Shown piece after piece: positions 1 through 11,838 of a DNA stretch of 64,000 nt. Numbering within the stretch: the stretch's first letter is position 1; each line of letters begins with the position of its first letter. The stretch lies in contig VXCM01000225.1 of assembly GCA_014773175.1 (NCBI GenBank), forward strand, positions 295,958 through 359,957. The letters run 5' to 3'. The translations under genes were made by a program, and so were the position numbers. The notes beneath the pieces were generated by a model. It was not told where the DNA came from, made no database searches, and saw nothing but the letters and a program-made list of their open reading frames with translations. This DNA is from Lucifuga dentata (Eukaryota; Chordata; Actinopteri; Ophidiiformes; Bythitidae).

Positions 1-529
1 AAATGATGGCAGGCTGCGGTGCACACCATGCAGTCCGGCCTGTTCTGAACACGCACATTTTGAACGGGTGCTGCATTAGTAGAATTTAAAGGGGCTTCCA
101 GATGCCCTGCTGGTTGTAGACTCATGCCATGTAACTTTAATGTTCTGGCTTGAATCAAGTCAGGAAGCCTTGCTGCACGTAGTCTCTTCATCTTTCCCCA
201 AAAACACCTGAAAGGTGTGAAAAAGATGTGATTATTCATTCAAACGAGCAGCAGCGTTACATATCATGAGAACTGATACTCTTAATTCATAAATCTCATT
301 GTCCCGCTGTCTTATTTGCTGATTTAAACCCACATTTACATTTTGTTTTGCCAACTTTTCTGAAATTTTGCTAAAAAAAAAAACAAAAAAGAAAAAAAAC
401 TCTGCTCTTACTAAAACTAGATCATCACGTGTTTACTGATACAAAATGAGTATGAATCTGTGCACAACCCTGATCTATTGTCTGGTGAAAACCACAGACG
501 CCTTGACTTCAGCATCGCTGAAACCAGTT
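1..529. other. Unassigned AT-rich sequence
   Basis: No gene or recognisable repeat seen. There is an A-rich tract near 372-400. Open frames are short and lack any recognisable domain. Confidence 0.5.
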
Positions 530-559
530 CCTCCTCCTCCTCCTCCTCCTCCTCCTCCT
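530..559. repeat. (TCC)n microsatellite
   Basis: About ten uninterrupted TCC triplets read directly from the sequence. Likely length-polymorphic. Confidence 0.95.
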
Positions 560-599
560 GGCTTCACCAGGGTTAATAGTGCTCAGACACTGCAGCCAT

Positions 600-1020
600 T
601 AAATTAATTAAAACAAAAATAGAGTACCCACATAATAGAGATGGATGGGGCTCTAGCCAAGATATTTACAGGTAACTTAATTACATTCACCAAATAAAAC
701 ACATCTAGGTCACAAAGAGGAGAATTCTAAATAGGCAATTAAGCCAGTGGTAAGAGTCTTAATAAGGCAAGCAAAGTACATAAAATGAAGGGAAGTAAGT
801 GAGTGTCAGTGCAAACGACTTTGCCTAACACGATTCATCATGGGACTAAGTGGTAAGATGGTGTCTGGCTTCTAAATTCTAACAGCATTAATCCAGATAG
901 CAGGGCTCATACCAGCCAGTATCAATAATGGCAACAATAACTCATCCATCTGGAAGGCTTCCAAACTGTGACTGCTTAATTACGCCTCGCTCATGAATAT
1001 GCCTTCCAGTTTTTTAGCAG
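600..1020. other. Candidate conserved non-coding element
   Basis: Repeat-free block with even composition and many TAAT/ATTA cores (for example near 602-612, 674-684, 977-984), and no long open frame. The texture resembles vertebrate conserved enhancers, but conservation cannot be tested from one sequence. It could equally be ordinary unique intergenic DNA. Confidence 0.3.
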
Positions 1021-1035
1021 TAGGAGAAGAAGAAG

Positions 1036-1060
1036 ATGAAGATGGCGGGGTGGGGGGGNA
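1036..1060. other. G-rich tract with single-N gap
   Basis: A run of G4 and G7 ends in a single N at 1059. The N is probably an unresolved homopolymer, so the true number of Gs is unknown. Confidence 0.7.
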
Positions 1061-2257
1061 TGCAACAGTCTCATATCTGGCCAGCTTTTGTTCGCAGTTC
1101 AGAGGCACGTTCCTGTTTCGTGCTTGATCATCGTGACATCGGCTTCAGGCCACCTCCCATCCCCCCCCCCATCCAACCCCGTATCCCAGCTGGTGGACGA
1201 CAGGGACCTTAAGCATCTACAAGCACGACAAGAACTCATTTATTTGACAGAAACCTTCACCAGTTTATTGTCCCCCAAAGAAACTGTGATTTCTAAAAGA
1301 AAACTAGCTTGATCTTTATTGATATGAGATGAATAGACTTAAGAATGTAAAGGACAAGGTCTTTCCTAACGGCCTTCATTGTAGTTTTTAGTACATTCTG
1401 CATATGCAAGCCGCTTTTTCAGACAAATGTCATTATAGATGGATTGGTATGAAGCAAACACTGACCTCCATGTGGACATGACAAATAAAAGCTTCAACAC
1501 AGCACTTTCTTCCTTTTCTTCTCTTTCTGCAGACAAAAACCCAGCTGGCAGAGCCGGCCTAACCTCCATGAGAAGTTTTTCTTTTTTTCTTCAGCAAACT
1601 CACTACTCTAACCTAATTCTATCCTTTAAGATGAGTATCCCCTTACCTTAATCCCCTGTTGGAATTGTAAAAGGTTTCTGTTCCAAATGTTGGCTATTCC
1701 CTCAGGATTCAATCCTGAATTTTGTCCCAGGTACAGAATAAATTAGGAAACCGGCTTTATTCCCCACATTTGAACAGTACCAGAAATATATAACCATGAT
1801 GATTACAAGGATAAGAGTGTGATATCTCTGATTTTAATCAGCTGCATGCTTTTTACTTTTTTTTTCTTTTTTTTTTGTACTTGTAATTATCACAACAATT
1901 TTCAGTGGGAATCGTTCCTTCTCCGCTTGACTTATGATTCGACTCACCCCTTGTAACTCCACTTATGATGTATTAGCGTAACTATGAGTGATACTGTGTT
2001 GTTTCGGTTGGGAGAACAACAATATCCGCAGAGCTGCGCTACAACTAACCTTTTGTAAAGGTCAGGTACGATAATGAAATAGGTTCAACTGTGACAAGTA
2101 GTTATAAGAATCAAGTTGGCAAGGTGCAAGAATGGCATCATTAACCCCTCTTTCCCCCCAACCCTCCCTCTTTTTCTAGCACTCTCTCTGGCAGTCTTCT
2201 TGGCACATAGCGGAGGATTTCTTTTAAACTAATCAGGCTGTTGGATGATTTCATATC
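1061..2257. other. Unassigned intergenic sequence
   Basis: Contains overlapping small frames on both strands around 1366-1651 with no recognisable protein domain, a C9 run near 1160 and a T-rich tract near 1855-1876. No gene or repeat family recognised. Confidence 0.45.
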
Positions 2258-2259
2258 CC

Positions 2260-2835
2260 TTTGAAGGAGCATACTGGCAAATTTGGCATGTTTGAGCCCA
2301 ATTTTTCCAACCCATTTACATGTCACATTACTGTCAACCATTTTCCAAAATATATTACTGGAGCTAAATTTAGATTTTTTTTTTTTTTTCCAACCTTCCA
2401 GACTGCAATTGGTTTCAGTTCATTCCAATACACTACAAAAATCAACTTGTAGAGAGATGAAATGTGCTTGAGACACATAATCCATCACAGCGAACACATT
2501 TATTGATTTTTTTTTTTTTTTTTTTTTTGAAATCACGATCCAACACAGACTGACATGGAAGAAAACATACCTATCCACCAGGGAATATGGCTTTTATCAT
2601 GAAATTAAAATGATTCACCTTCTACAACCGTGAGAAAGTGTTAGCAGGTGAAACGCTGAATTTTAAGGTGGATGTATCACCGGAACATTTGATTTTGAAA
2701 GATTTGGGAATTTTGCAAAATAGCAGGAAAACTAACATATGGGCAGGAACAGGAAAATGTTGTCAGTTCTGCAGTGTATATGCAGGTAGTATTTATTAGG
2801 TTTAAACATGCAAAATCACCGGTATGGTCCTTTAA
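2260..2835 (+). mobile_element. TTAA-MITE, subfamily A, full length
   Basis: Left end ttgaaggagcatactgg and right end ggtatggtcctttaa are inverted copies, followed inward by the family signatures tgtttgagccc, cctaccttccagactg-like, ggtttcagttcattcca and ccaccagggaatat. Non-coding. The left TTAA is mutated to TTGA. A T-tract near 2502-2528 expands it. Diverged from other copies, so old. Confidence 0.85.
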
Positions 2836-3003
2836 AAGCTGTAAATACAGTGCATTTTCTCTGTGGACATGGTTTGTACAATAAATAATCTAGGTCACGT
2901 GGCTGTATCGACATCCACATGACGCCCTCCTGCTGGCAGAACCACAGAACCTGGCGAGGGTGAAAACACGTTTTCCCACCATTTTTCACCTTTGAACGGT
3001 GAC

Positions 3004-3043
3004 AAAAAAAAAAAAAAAAAAAANAAAAAAAAAAAAAAAAAAA
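3004..3043. other. A-homopolymer with single-N gap
   Basis: Twenty As, one N at 3024, then nineteen As. The same layout recurs at 14 other places in the window, which points to an assembly artefact at homopolymers. Confidence 0.85.
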
Positions 3044-3404
3044 CCACACAAATGTTACCAACCACCTGCTGAAAACCTGAACTACTGACCAACATTCACA
3101 TCTTATAATTAATAATTTACACTGAATTTTCTAGCGTATTGAATTACGCCAGCGTGAACTTTGTTTTCACCCTCATCTTCATCTTCATGCATGCAAAGTA
3201 GAAGGTGGATTTTAGCAGCTGGAGTATCTGAACATCCTGTAAGCTCCACCATCTTTAGCCTCTTCTACTTTAGTTCTCATGCAACCTTGAGTGCTTTTAA
3301 GGAGACTTAAAAAGTCGTTACATCATACGTACATCACACTTAAATGACTCACTTTAATCATGCATTTATGCACAACTGTGGAGGCACGTTTGTTTTAATT
3401 TCTC

Positions 3405-3762
3405 TTCAGAAGCAGTTTTCTTCTAGGACTATTTTGTCTGGCGGAGACATCTTTTTTTCTTTTTTTTTTTTTTTTTTTTNTTTTTTTTTTTTTTTTTTGC
3501 TCCACATTGTACTGGTTAAATTAAGTAACTTGGGCAAGAAATTTAATAGACATTGTGTTGTGATGGATTATTTATCTCAAGCCTGTTTCATGTCTCTACA
3601 AGTTGATTTTTATAGCACACTGAATGAACTGGGAGGTAGGAAAAACAATTCTAATACTTACTGCTCCAGTAGTATGTGTGAAAAATGATTGTCAGTAAAG
3701 TAACATGTATGCAGGTTATATTTATTGGGCTCAAACATGTAAAATCACTAATGTTTTTTTAA
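3405..3762 (-). mobile_element. TTAA-MITE, subfamily A, truncated
   Basis: Reverse-oriented copy carrying the inner signature ggactat...gtctggcggagacat, then ctacaagttgatttttatag, ggaggtaggaaaaacaattc and the terminal block attgggctcaaacatgtaaaatc. The distal left part is missing and a T-homopolymer gap (N at 3480) lies inside. Confidence 0.8.
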
Positions 3763-4332
3763 GCCAATTTCTTGTAGATGTCAATAGTTTTACCTTTGCA
3801 AAATAAAAATGTATTCCTCCTTTCAGAAATACACTTGAAAATCTGTCAAAACCATCGATGTCTTCCAATGTTTTCCCTCATCACCACCACTTTAAATGAT
3901 TAAACATCATTCAAGGTCTCTTATACCGAGCAGCCTTCCTGAAAGTTCTTTGAGCATTTTATATGTAGTGTCATACAGTGTTTTACTTTATTTATGAGTT
4001 CCGACTGTATTCCTTCCTTGTGGTTGTTTCTCCATCCTCAGCTCAGCCCAGCGCTAACACAGATTTATGAGTGATGGTTTATGTTTTGACACTTGACATT
4101 GTCATTCATCTAGGTCAGGAACTCTGCGTCTTTGTACTCCCGGCTCAGCTATTGGGTTTGGAGAAATGTGTCTTCGTGTTAATATTAGATAACATGATGA
4201 TGAATGATTTTAACTCCTGTGCGTTGCAAGGAGATTCAGACAGTCTGCAAAACGTAGAACGTCAGTTTCGTAGAAGTAGTTATCAAATGTAGAGCTGATA
4301 TGTTCCAATACTATATCGTAAATTTCCTTAAT
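3763..4332. other. Unassigned intergenic sequence
   Basis: No repeat or gene recognised. A 73-codon open frame at 4071-4292 has no recognisable motif and is probably fortuitous. Confidence 0.45.
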
Positions 4333-4502
4333 TAGTGCAGTGCCTGTTAAAAACGTGGCTGTTTGGACCGAGCCGGACTTTATGGTGTGCTGCAGCCTGC
4401 CATAATTTAGTTCTGCACGTCCTCTGAGCTAGCTTTGTTTGCTGGGTTCTAGAGATACTGGTGCCACAAACAGACAGAGAAACTGTCTTTATAGATAGAT
4501 AT
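4333..4502 (+). repeat. Interspersed repeat D, copy 1
   Basis: Shares agtgcag-gcc, ggactttatggtg-like and the exact block agttctgcacgtcctctgag (onward into agctagctttgtttgctg) with a second copy at 58785-59135. Both later carry ggtgccaca-acagacagag and tgtctttat. The 3' part ends in atagatagat, as LINE tails often do. Family not named. Confidence 0.65.
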
Positions 4503-4527
4503 GCAGACATTAGCATGTTACGATTGT

Positions 4528-4696
4528 ATGTATTGGAATGAACTGAAATCAATGTCAGTCTGGAAGGTAGGAAAAACAATTCTAATACTTACCGCTCTGG
4601 TAGTATGTCTTAGAAAATGTTTGGCAGTAACATAACATGTGTGCAGCTTGTATAAATTGGGCTCAAACATGCTAAACTACCAGCATGGTCCTTTAA
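4528..4696 (-). mobile_element. TTAA-MITE, subfamily A, 5'-truncated
   Basis: Reverse-oriented terminal third: ggaatgaactgaaatcaatg, ctggaaggtaggaaaaacaa, ttgggctcaaacatgctaaa, then the end catggtcctttaa. It starts abruptly next to repeat D. Confidence 0.85.
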
Positions 4697-5108
4697 GTAT
4701 GCATACTGACATATTTAAGTTTATTCTGCATGTTATTTTTTTTCTAATGTAGACTGCTAGATACTTAAATTTGAGTTTGATTTAGGATGCAGTATGAAAT
4801 TGCGACATCTGATGAATCCAGAGCTCAAACATTTTTATAACTCAAACTCACGCCTGGAACCTTCTTTAGGTAATAATAGTAATAATAATGGTAGCAGAGG
4901 TTCTATCATTTATCAAACTGTTCTGATTGAAGAATTTAATCTATTATTCTACCTTAGCGCTTATTTTAAGTCACATTTGGAGCCAAATATTAAGCTATCA
5001 GTGTAATATAGTGATGCTAATGCTAATAATCTTTATATTGCATGCTGTCAAAAATTCTATCTCTCTAACACAGCCAAGTATTTGTACAAATACATACACA
5101 TATACTAG
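4697..5108. other. Unassigned AT-rich sequence
   Basis: No gene seen. Contains a short AAT-rich tract near 4870-4890. Confidence 0.45.
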
Positions 5109-5135
5109 CACACACACACACACACACACACACAC
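5109..5135. repeat. (CA)n microsatellite
   Basis: About thirteen CA dinucleotides, read directly. Confidence 0.95.
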
Positions 5136-5884
5136 CTATACAACCCACAATAAAACACTCTCCCTCAATCCTTCAAAAGACTGCCTGATACAATAAAGAA
5201 GAAGACGGCAGAGAAAATGTAATTGGTAGCAGCAGATTGGGTCCAAAGAATTCCTGATCTGTTTTTTGTCCTCTGCTGCATTACATTTTGTCAGGTGGAC
5301 AAAGTTGTCAATCAAGCTGGCAAACCTATTTTACGTCGTCAATAGGACAGAGGAGAGAGTGTTCATTCCTTCAATAGAGGGCCAGAGATTAAAGTAGGCC
5401 AAGCAGAGAAGAGGTAATTTTCTGGGGTTGATGTATTGACAGTAAGACTCGATCATCTCCCACAATGTATTTCTGATGTGTGAGACGAGCAGAACCAAAA
5501 GAGAAATACCGCCACCCCCGCCATCTTTTTTAGCAGAGCTTTTACATTTTACTTTACCTGATAAACTTTCTCATTCTGTAATAAGGTGGTAGAAGGCGGT
5601 GTTTTCTGACTCTGTGTGTGTGTTGTTGAGCGCGCTTGTATGTGTAAAAACCTGCAAAATTATTACATCCTGTTTGTGTTCGTACCTGTACAGCACTTCA
5701 GATTAAATTGTTTTTTGTACCTTTGGGCTTTAGAATCCAGTTCTGATTAATCCAGCTGTTTGTTGCAACTCAGCTTCACTCATTTAACTGCATGTGACAC
5801 TTGACAAGGGACGTGGCGGACGGAGACGTGATGTGAGACACAAGGACGGTAATTGCAATGAACTCCAGGAAGTTCTTAATCATT
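5136..5884. other. Unassigned intergenic sequence
   Basis: Mostly unique-looking sequence, with a short GT-rich patch at 5614-5626. No gene or repeat family recognised. Confidence 0.45.
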
Positions 5885-6105
5885 AACATACAAGTCAAAT
5901 CAAGTTGATTTGTAAAGCCCGATATCACATATAATGGTTCAAAGAGCTTTACAGACCCACAAATTAATGGTTTGCAGTCCAACTCTCCAAGAAGACGAGA
6001 AAAAACTCCCTAAAAAAAAAAAAAAAAAANAAAAAAAAAAAAAAAAAAACCTTATTACACAAGGGGAAAAAAAATGGAAGAAACTTCGAGAGGCGATTTA
6101 AAGAG
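5885..6105 (+). repeat. Fish LINE/SINE tail, '-aaaaactccct-' type
   Basis: Degenerate match to a tail repeat common in fish: caagttgatttgtaaagccc, gatatcacat, agagctttacaga, gaaaaaactcccta and ggaagaaac-tcgagaggcga in that order. A homopolymer gap (N at 6030) interrupts the A-rich part. The family assignment is from memory of its typical order and is approximate. Confidence 0.6.
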
Positions 6106-7974
6106 ACAGATTATCAGGCATAATTCAGCCTTGAATCAAACCCTGATCTGCTCCGAAAGCTTCGGTTTTGATTCTGAAACATTTTTACCTCAGAGACACC
6201 TAAAATAGCCTGTTTTCACTCAGTGTGCACTGTGGTGCTACAGCGAGGGAAAGTAAAGGGTTTGTTTTGCACATTAACCCTCTGCTTTGCTGATTTTTGG
6301 AGACTTTCTTTTATTTTCTAGAATCTAACGGAATCAAGTAGAAAATTGACAGATTTTTTATGATTTATTTTTTAGCTAAATTCTTTTCAGTTGGATTTTT
6401 TTTTTTTTGTTCTTGAAAAGTGAAAAGTTGTAAAATAGACTCCTGTACTAAAATAAGAACATGGAAACTTGCATTAAATGTCTCCTTTAAATGCATCGTT
6501 ATGGATTACTTTGAGATTGTTTGTCTTCTTTGTCTGGCTTGATTTCACCACCGTCCATCTTGAAATCATCCCTTCCTGAGCAGAAACGAGTCCAGAGATC
6601 AGATGACATGAAAAGCTCTTCGTGGGGTCAAAGCCGTTTGGGGGTTAAGAAGCCTAAGAAGCACCTTAAGTATTCATGACATGAATATTCCATGACATGA
6701 AAACCCTTGAGGGAACATACTGATCACAAGCTTTTAAATAACAAAAACTGCAAGCTGAGCATGTTGAGTCAAAGGGTTTTCTAATCTATTACGCTACCAA
6801 TAGGTGAACAAAAGTATCAGTACTGTACTATATTACTGTCTCTGTGCTCGACAATTTAATGATCATGTCAGCGTTTCTGTTCAAAGGCCTCACTTCTGAT
6901 CAGATAAGCCCCCCGTTTCCTCCTCTTATTTGAATTCTCTTGAACTAGAAAATGGATCTTCCCGTCTATTGAGGAAGTGAATCGGGATCTTAGAAGCACT
7001 TTCGGAAGAGGATTGTGATTAAAAAACATAAAAGAAAAATCGCTTCCATTGAAAGTCATTGAACCAGCAAAAAATTTTGGTTTGGAAGCAGAATTGGAGT
7101 TCAGCCATCCAATATTAATAAATTCAAGGTGTTTCTTGTTCCTGTTGGAATTGAAGAGGTTGGAATGAGGCGATAAGAGGAAGACGTGATCAATTCAATA
7201 GGCTGTGCAGGCTAAACACACAGGCTGGAATAAAGTTCAAGGAAGCTGTTTGAAAGAGAGAATGAAAAGAGAAAGGTCTCAGTAAGCAAAATCCACTAAA
7301 TTGCTTCAGTCCCTAATGTATTTCTGCTGCTTATAAAACAAATTCCCCTTCATCATGTTTGATCAACTCATTTAATGGCCGCTTTTATCTCTCCCTTTGT
7401 CTACTTTGTTGGTTATGACCTTGAATGTTTGTCCATTAAACTACCAACACTCTGACAAGTGTCTGTCTCAGCCTCGGGGAGCTGATGTCCAAAGATAATG
7501 AATCAATTGTTGCCTTTATCCCCGATCCAAAGGCATGATAACTCAGGATTGAGCTCGTCCTCCTGGGAAACTCTGAAACCTTGAGGGAACGGCTTCGGGC
7601 TGCAGCAGAAGGGTAAACTAATGCAGAAGGAGGTCACTGTCCATTTTGCCTGCTGGGTGCTATCTGCTCCCCGTTTGGACCAGACACTCGATTGAATCAA
7701 CTTCCACTCAGTACGTCTCTCTTCAGGGAACTTGCGTGGCAAAAGGAGCTGAACTCGGTGCTCCCTGGAAATGTATTTTTTTGATCAGGACATAGCATCA
7801 TCCAGCAGTTTAGCTCTGTCCTATAGTTATATTCTACAGTTTAAAGTGGTCGTATCCTAGCCAAATAAATGCAGCCTGAATCTCAGAGTCTGAGCAGATT
7901 CACCTGGAAAACATCTACAGACGATCAAACAAACCCTGCAGCTAAAAACTCGACCCAAACCTCGTACCTGACTA
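6106..7974. other. Unassigned intergenic sequence
   Basis: No gene recognised. It holds one copy of short repeat E (6219-6252) and otherwise unique-looking sequence with scattered T-tracts. The block 7330-7760 is fairly GC-balanced and could hold conserved sequence, but nothing specific is visible. Confidence 0.4.
6219..6252 (-). repeat. Short repeat E, copy 1
   Basis: On the minus strand this reads ctgtagcaccacagtgcaca then ctgagtgaaaac. It matches blocks at about 10535-10570 and 26632-26670. Too short to classify. Confidence 0.5.
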
Positions 7975-8552
7975 TTTAAAAGAGCAAACTGGTAGTTTTG
8001 CATGTCTAACCCCAATAAATAAAAGCGCAGACACGTTACATCACTGCCAACCATTTTCCAAAATATACAAACGCAGTGGTACATTTTATGATTCTTTTTC
8101 CTGCCTTCCAGGCTGCCATTGGTTTCAGTTCATTCCAGTACTCTGTAAAAATAAACTTGTAGACTTGAAAAGTGCTTAAGATAAGTAATCCATCACAGGA
8201 TGTTCATTTGTTTGTCAGTTACTTCATTTAACCATCCAACACAGAGATAAATGGAAGCAAATGTATGCCTCCACCAGGGAATATAGTCCCAGGAAATCAT
8301 GGTTTTTCCCGAGAAATTGAAACAACCATGTCTTCTTCAATTATGTGAAAGTGTTAGCAATCGACATATTGAATTTTTAAGGTGTGTGTGTGTGTATCAC
8401 CTGAACATTTGAGTTTGAAAAATTAGACAATTTGGCAACATACCAGGAAATTTAAAACACTGTTTTATATTTTGGAAAATGGTTATCAGTAACATATGAG
8501 GGTAATATTTGTTGGACTTGAACATGTGAAATCACTGGTATGGTCCTTTAAA
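7975..8552 (+). mobile_element. TTAA-MITE, subfamily A, full length
   Basis: Begins tttaaaagagcaaactggta and ends ctggtatggtcctttaa. Inner signatures are all present in order: ccattttccaaaata, gccattggtttcagttcatt, atgtatgcctccaccaggga, tatagtccca, atcacctgaacatttg. It contains a small expanded (GT)n at 8385-8396. Non-coding. Confidence 0.9.
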
Positions 8553-9229
8553 CTAGAACTGCATATACATATGCATAAAAAGAAACATGATTAACCCTAT
8601 TTCTCATTTTAACATGTACTCAGAGACCAATATCAGTGGATAGCTCAACAATCTGTCCACATTAGCATTACTCCTGTGCTGAAACGTATTTTACTGCTAG
8701 CAATCCATCTGGTTAGCTATTAAAATTGGACTCGCTATGCAGCTGCTTGGCAACATCTGTAATAATTATGATTGAATGCAATAATCAGAACAAAATGGCT
8801 GTTACACAATAAAGACAGTAAAATGCATAATCACACTTTGTTAATTTTGACTTTTAACTGATGCTGCCTTACAGAAATATAATAACTGTGGTTTTTATGT
8901 CGGAAAATGTCTGACAATTTATATTTCTGTGACTGCAGCTTCTCAGCGATCCTGTGTGTTTGCACAATTAATCACTTGAAGCTCCGCTACAAATCTCCTG
9001 TCAAAAGCTGTGTTCACATGTCTCATTTAATACATTTTCATTTTCGCCCGTCTTTAAACATCCCGTCTAGTCTCCATTCTGCACATGCAGTATTTAAACA
9101 TACAGTCCCAGCGGTGCGAGGCTGCATCATTAAACTGGGAAAATTACCGATTCAAGCATCTTCTGCTGCTAAAGCACATCTCACATCTCTAAACATTCTG
9201 ATTTACACTCTGCAGATCTGATTTGAGAT
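8553..9229. other. Unassigned sequence
   Basis: No repeat recognised. A 104-codon open frame at 8907-9221 has no recognisable domain and low-information composition; not called as a gene. Confidence 0.4.
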
Positions 9230-9700
9230 TTTTTGTTTTTTTAAATCTTCATGTAATGCTAACACTTGTCATGCAAAGGGGTACGAGGATCCCTTTCAGC
9301 GAAGCCCATAAAAATTGACATGATGAGGGCTGCCATCTGTGAGGAGAATATCAATTGTGGCTTCATGTTTTATGTGCATTTCAGATTTAACAAAACATAT
9401 GGCATCTCTTGGAAATTGTCTAAAACATCAGACTTTCAAGAAGAAGTCAATCCAGTTCATTCAATCAATTATGAAGCGAGCGTGATCATTAAGGAGGACT
9501 GTGCTTTTCGTGCAGAAAATACCAAAGTGACTTGTTTCTTATTTCTAATGCAAGCAGCGCTCAGAATAGAATACTTAATGGTACAAAGTATCCAGATTTT
9601 TCATTTTCACCCACCTGTATACCTTTTTATTACTACAACTTACCATGTGGTGTAATTATTTTATCATGTTTTGAATCTGAGAAAGGTTATGCTTTCATCA
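9230..9700. other. Candidate conserved non-coding element
   Basis: Repeat-free. It supports a 129-codon open frame (9266-9655) with no recognisable domain and no splice-site context I can defend. Long chance frames are common in conserved enhancers, where indels and substitutions are suppressed. Coding potential cannot be excluded from a single sequence. Confidence 0.3.
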
Positions 9701-9896
9701 AAGGTTATAATTAATCCCTCATGCACTCATACAGAAACATAATCTCTACATCAAACACCAAAATTACACTTACATGCATAAAAGTGAGTGACATTCAGCC
9801 TTTATTATATTGAAGTGGAAATACTGTACAGATTTACGTGTTTTTTTTTTTTTCTTTTTTTCATTTCTGAGGCTTTTTTTAAGACTTAGCAATGTT

Positions 9897-10488
9897 TTAA
9901 AGGACCATACCACCCATTTTGCATGTTAGAGACTAATATATTCAATTTTCATACACGTAATGTTACTGACAATCATTTGTCAAAGCATACTACTGGAACG
10001 GTGAATTAAAAATGTTTTTCCTACCTTCCAGACCTCCATTGGTTTCAGTTCATTCTGCTATTAAAATCAACTTGTTGATACTTGAAACGTTCTTGGGATA
10101 GGTAATCCATCATCACCAACAAGACGTGTATTCAGGTTTTTTTAGAAGTTATGTAATTTTAGTGTTTAAGCTCAATAAAAAGCGTGGAGTGAATGTATGC
10201 CTCCACCGGGGAATATAGTCCCAAAAGAAGACCTGCGTTTATGGAAAAATTTAAAGGACCGTGACTTCATAAGGCTGTGTAACTATTAGCAGGAGAAACA
10301 TGGATTTTTAAGGTGGGTGTATCACTTGAATATTTGATTTTGAAAGATTAAGAGATTTAGCAAAATATCAGGAAAGCTGAAATACGGTTTTATCCTTTGG
10401 GAAATGATTGTCAGTAACGTAACATGTATGAACATTTAATATATTAGGCTCAAATACTGTATGTAAAATGAGCGGTATGGTCCTTTAA
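9897..10488 (+). mobile_element. TTAA-MITE, subfamily B, full length
   Basis: Ends ttaaaggaccataccaccc and ggtatggtcctttaa, flanked by TTAA on both sides. Young subfamily: from about 10030 to 10430 it reads almost identically to the copies at 27535, 39819 and 46105. Subfamily marks are caacaagacgtgtattcagg and aagcgtggagtgaatg. It has no open frame that could encode a transposase. Confidence 0.93.
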
Positions 10489-11216
10489 TGTGCTAAAAAA
10501 AAAGAATACACGTTGATCCACTTCTACTCTCCCTTGCTGCAGCACCACTGTGCACACTGAGTGAAAACATTATGGTTGGTCCTCTAAGGATTCTCTTGAA
10601 AACTGGAAAGACGCCACTTGGATCTCTGACCTGCTCCACCATGTTTTTTTGTTTTTTGTTTTTTTTATATATACCCACTCTGATACAGACACATCCACAG
10701 TACATTTTTTAAAAACATGTAATAGAAGCAAAGATGAAGATGTTCATATTTTAAAAGAAAATAAATAATTCTCAGTCTGTTCTTCTTCGCTCATGTCATG
10801 CGTTATTTCCAACGAGGCGCACAGTCTGAGTTTTCTCAGGTCACTGCAGAACTACAGGAAACTCCTACTCAGTCAGAAAATACCAAAACCATACCGCAAA
10901 GACGGCGTGACCTAAAGGCAGATCAGACTCAGACTGAAACAAAGTGCAGTCACAACAAACACGAACGCGTGCTGAGGCAAAAATAAGATGTTTTTCACTT
11001 AGTCTATCTGCAGCAAAAGTAATTCCACTTATTTTGTTCCCCTCTAGAAGGCCTTCATCAGTGTGCGATTCACTTTTTACTTGTTCTACATGATTAACAT
11101 CATCCCATTTCATCAAAGGCTGTAAGTACATTTATAGATCACAGAGCCTATCAAACTGTCAGTCATCATAAAGCCCTTTACAGCAATCAAACAGGAAGAG
11201 GTCAAAACATAAACCT
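10489..11216. other. Unassigned sequence with repeat E
   Basis: Contains repeat E copy 2 near 10535-10570 (caccactgtgcacactgagt then gaaaac). The rest shows no gene or repeat. Confidence 0.4.
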
Positions 11217-11241
11217 CACACACACACACACACACACACAC
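11217..11241. repeat. (CA)n microsatellite
   Basis: About twelve CA units, read directly. Confidence 0.95.
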
Positions 11242-11838
11242 TCCAGCATCAATCTTTTAAGATATATGAGTAGCAAACCTTCACATCAAATGTCTCTGTC
11301 AAATTAACTTTTGACCAATAAGAGCATCATATAGACATCACATCATATAGATCCTACACTGGCTATTTTTTATGCACCAGAGGAGTGTATGGAATCTGAA
11401 TTATGTATATTAAATAGAACATTCACTCTTTATTGTATAATTACAAATTAATGATTCTGGCCCATAGATTTAAAATACGGCATCAGTTTTATACAGAATG
11501 TTGTAGAATTACATAGGTTAAAATTTAATGGCTACTGCATTTAGATTAGGCTTGACCAACCCTCATTTATGTTAAACATACTGGAGGATATAATGAGACA
11601 AGCGATTAAAGGCAGATGCTGAGGCTTAAATCCTGACATGAGTGGAGACCACGTTACCATGGTACCATGTCAGATTAACTTAGTTTTCCCTGCATGCAGA
11701 CATGGCACGCGAAAAGACGCTGAGTCCAAAATGTAAAATTAAATTTGATCTTTTTTTTAAATTCAAATCTGCATCCTCCTCCATTCACACGCTAACAGTG
11801 CTAGCGACGACTCTTCCATGAACGCCACGTGACCATAA
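11242..11838. other. Unassigned AT-rich sequence
   Basis: No gene or repeat family recognised. Confidence 0.45.

Noticed and set aside
3344..3688. 114-codon frame with poly-Phe centre
   Set aside because: Runs through a T-homopolymer gap inside a TTAA-MITE.
9266..9655. 129-codon frame
   Set aside because: No recognisable domain and it lies in CNE-like DNA; kept as a candidate element, not a gene.
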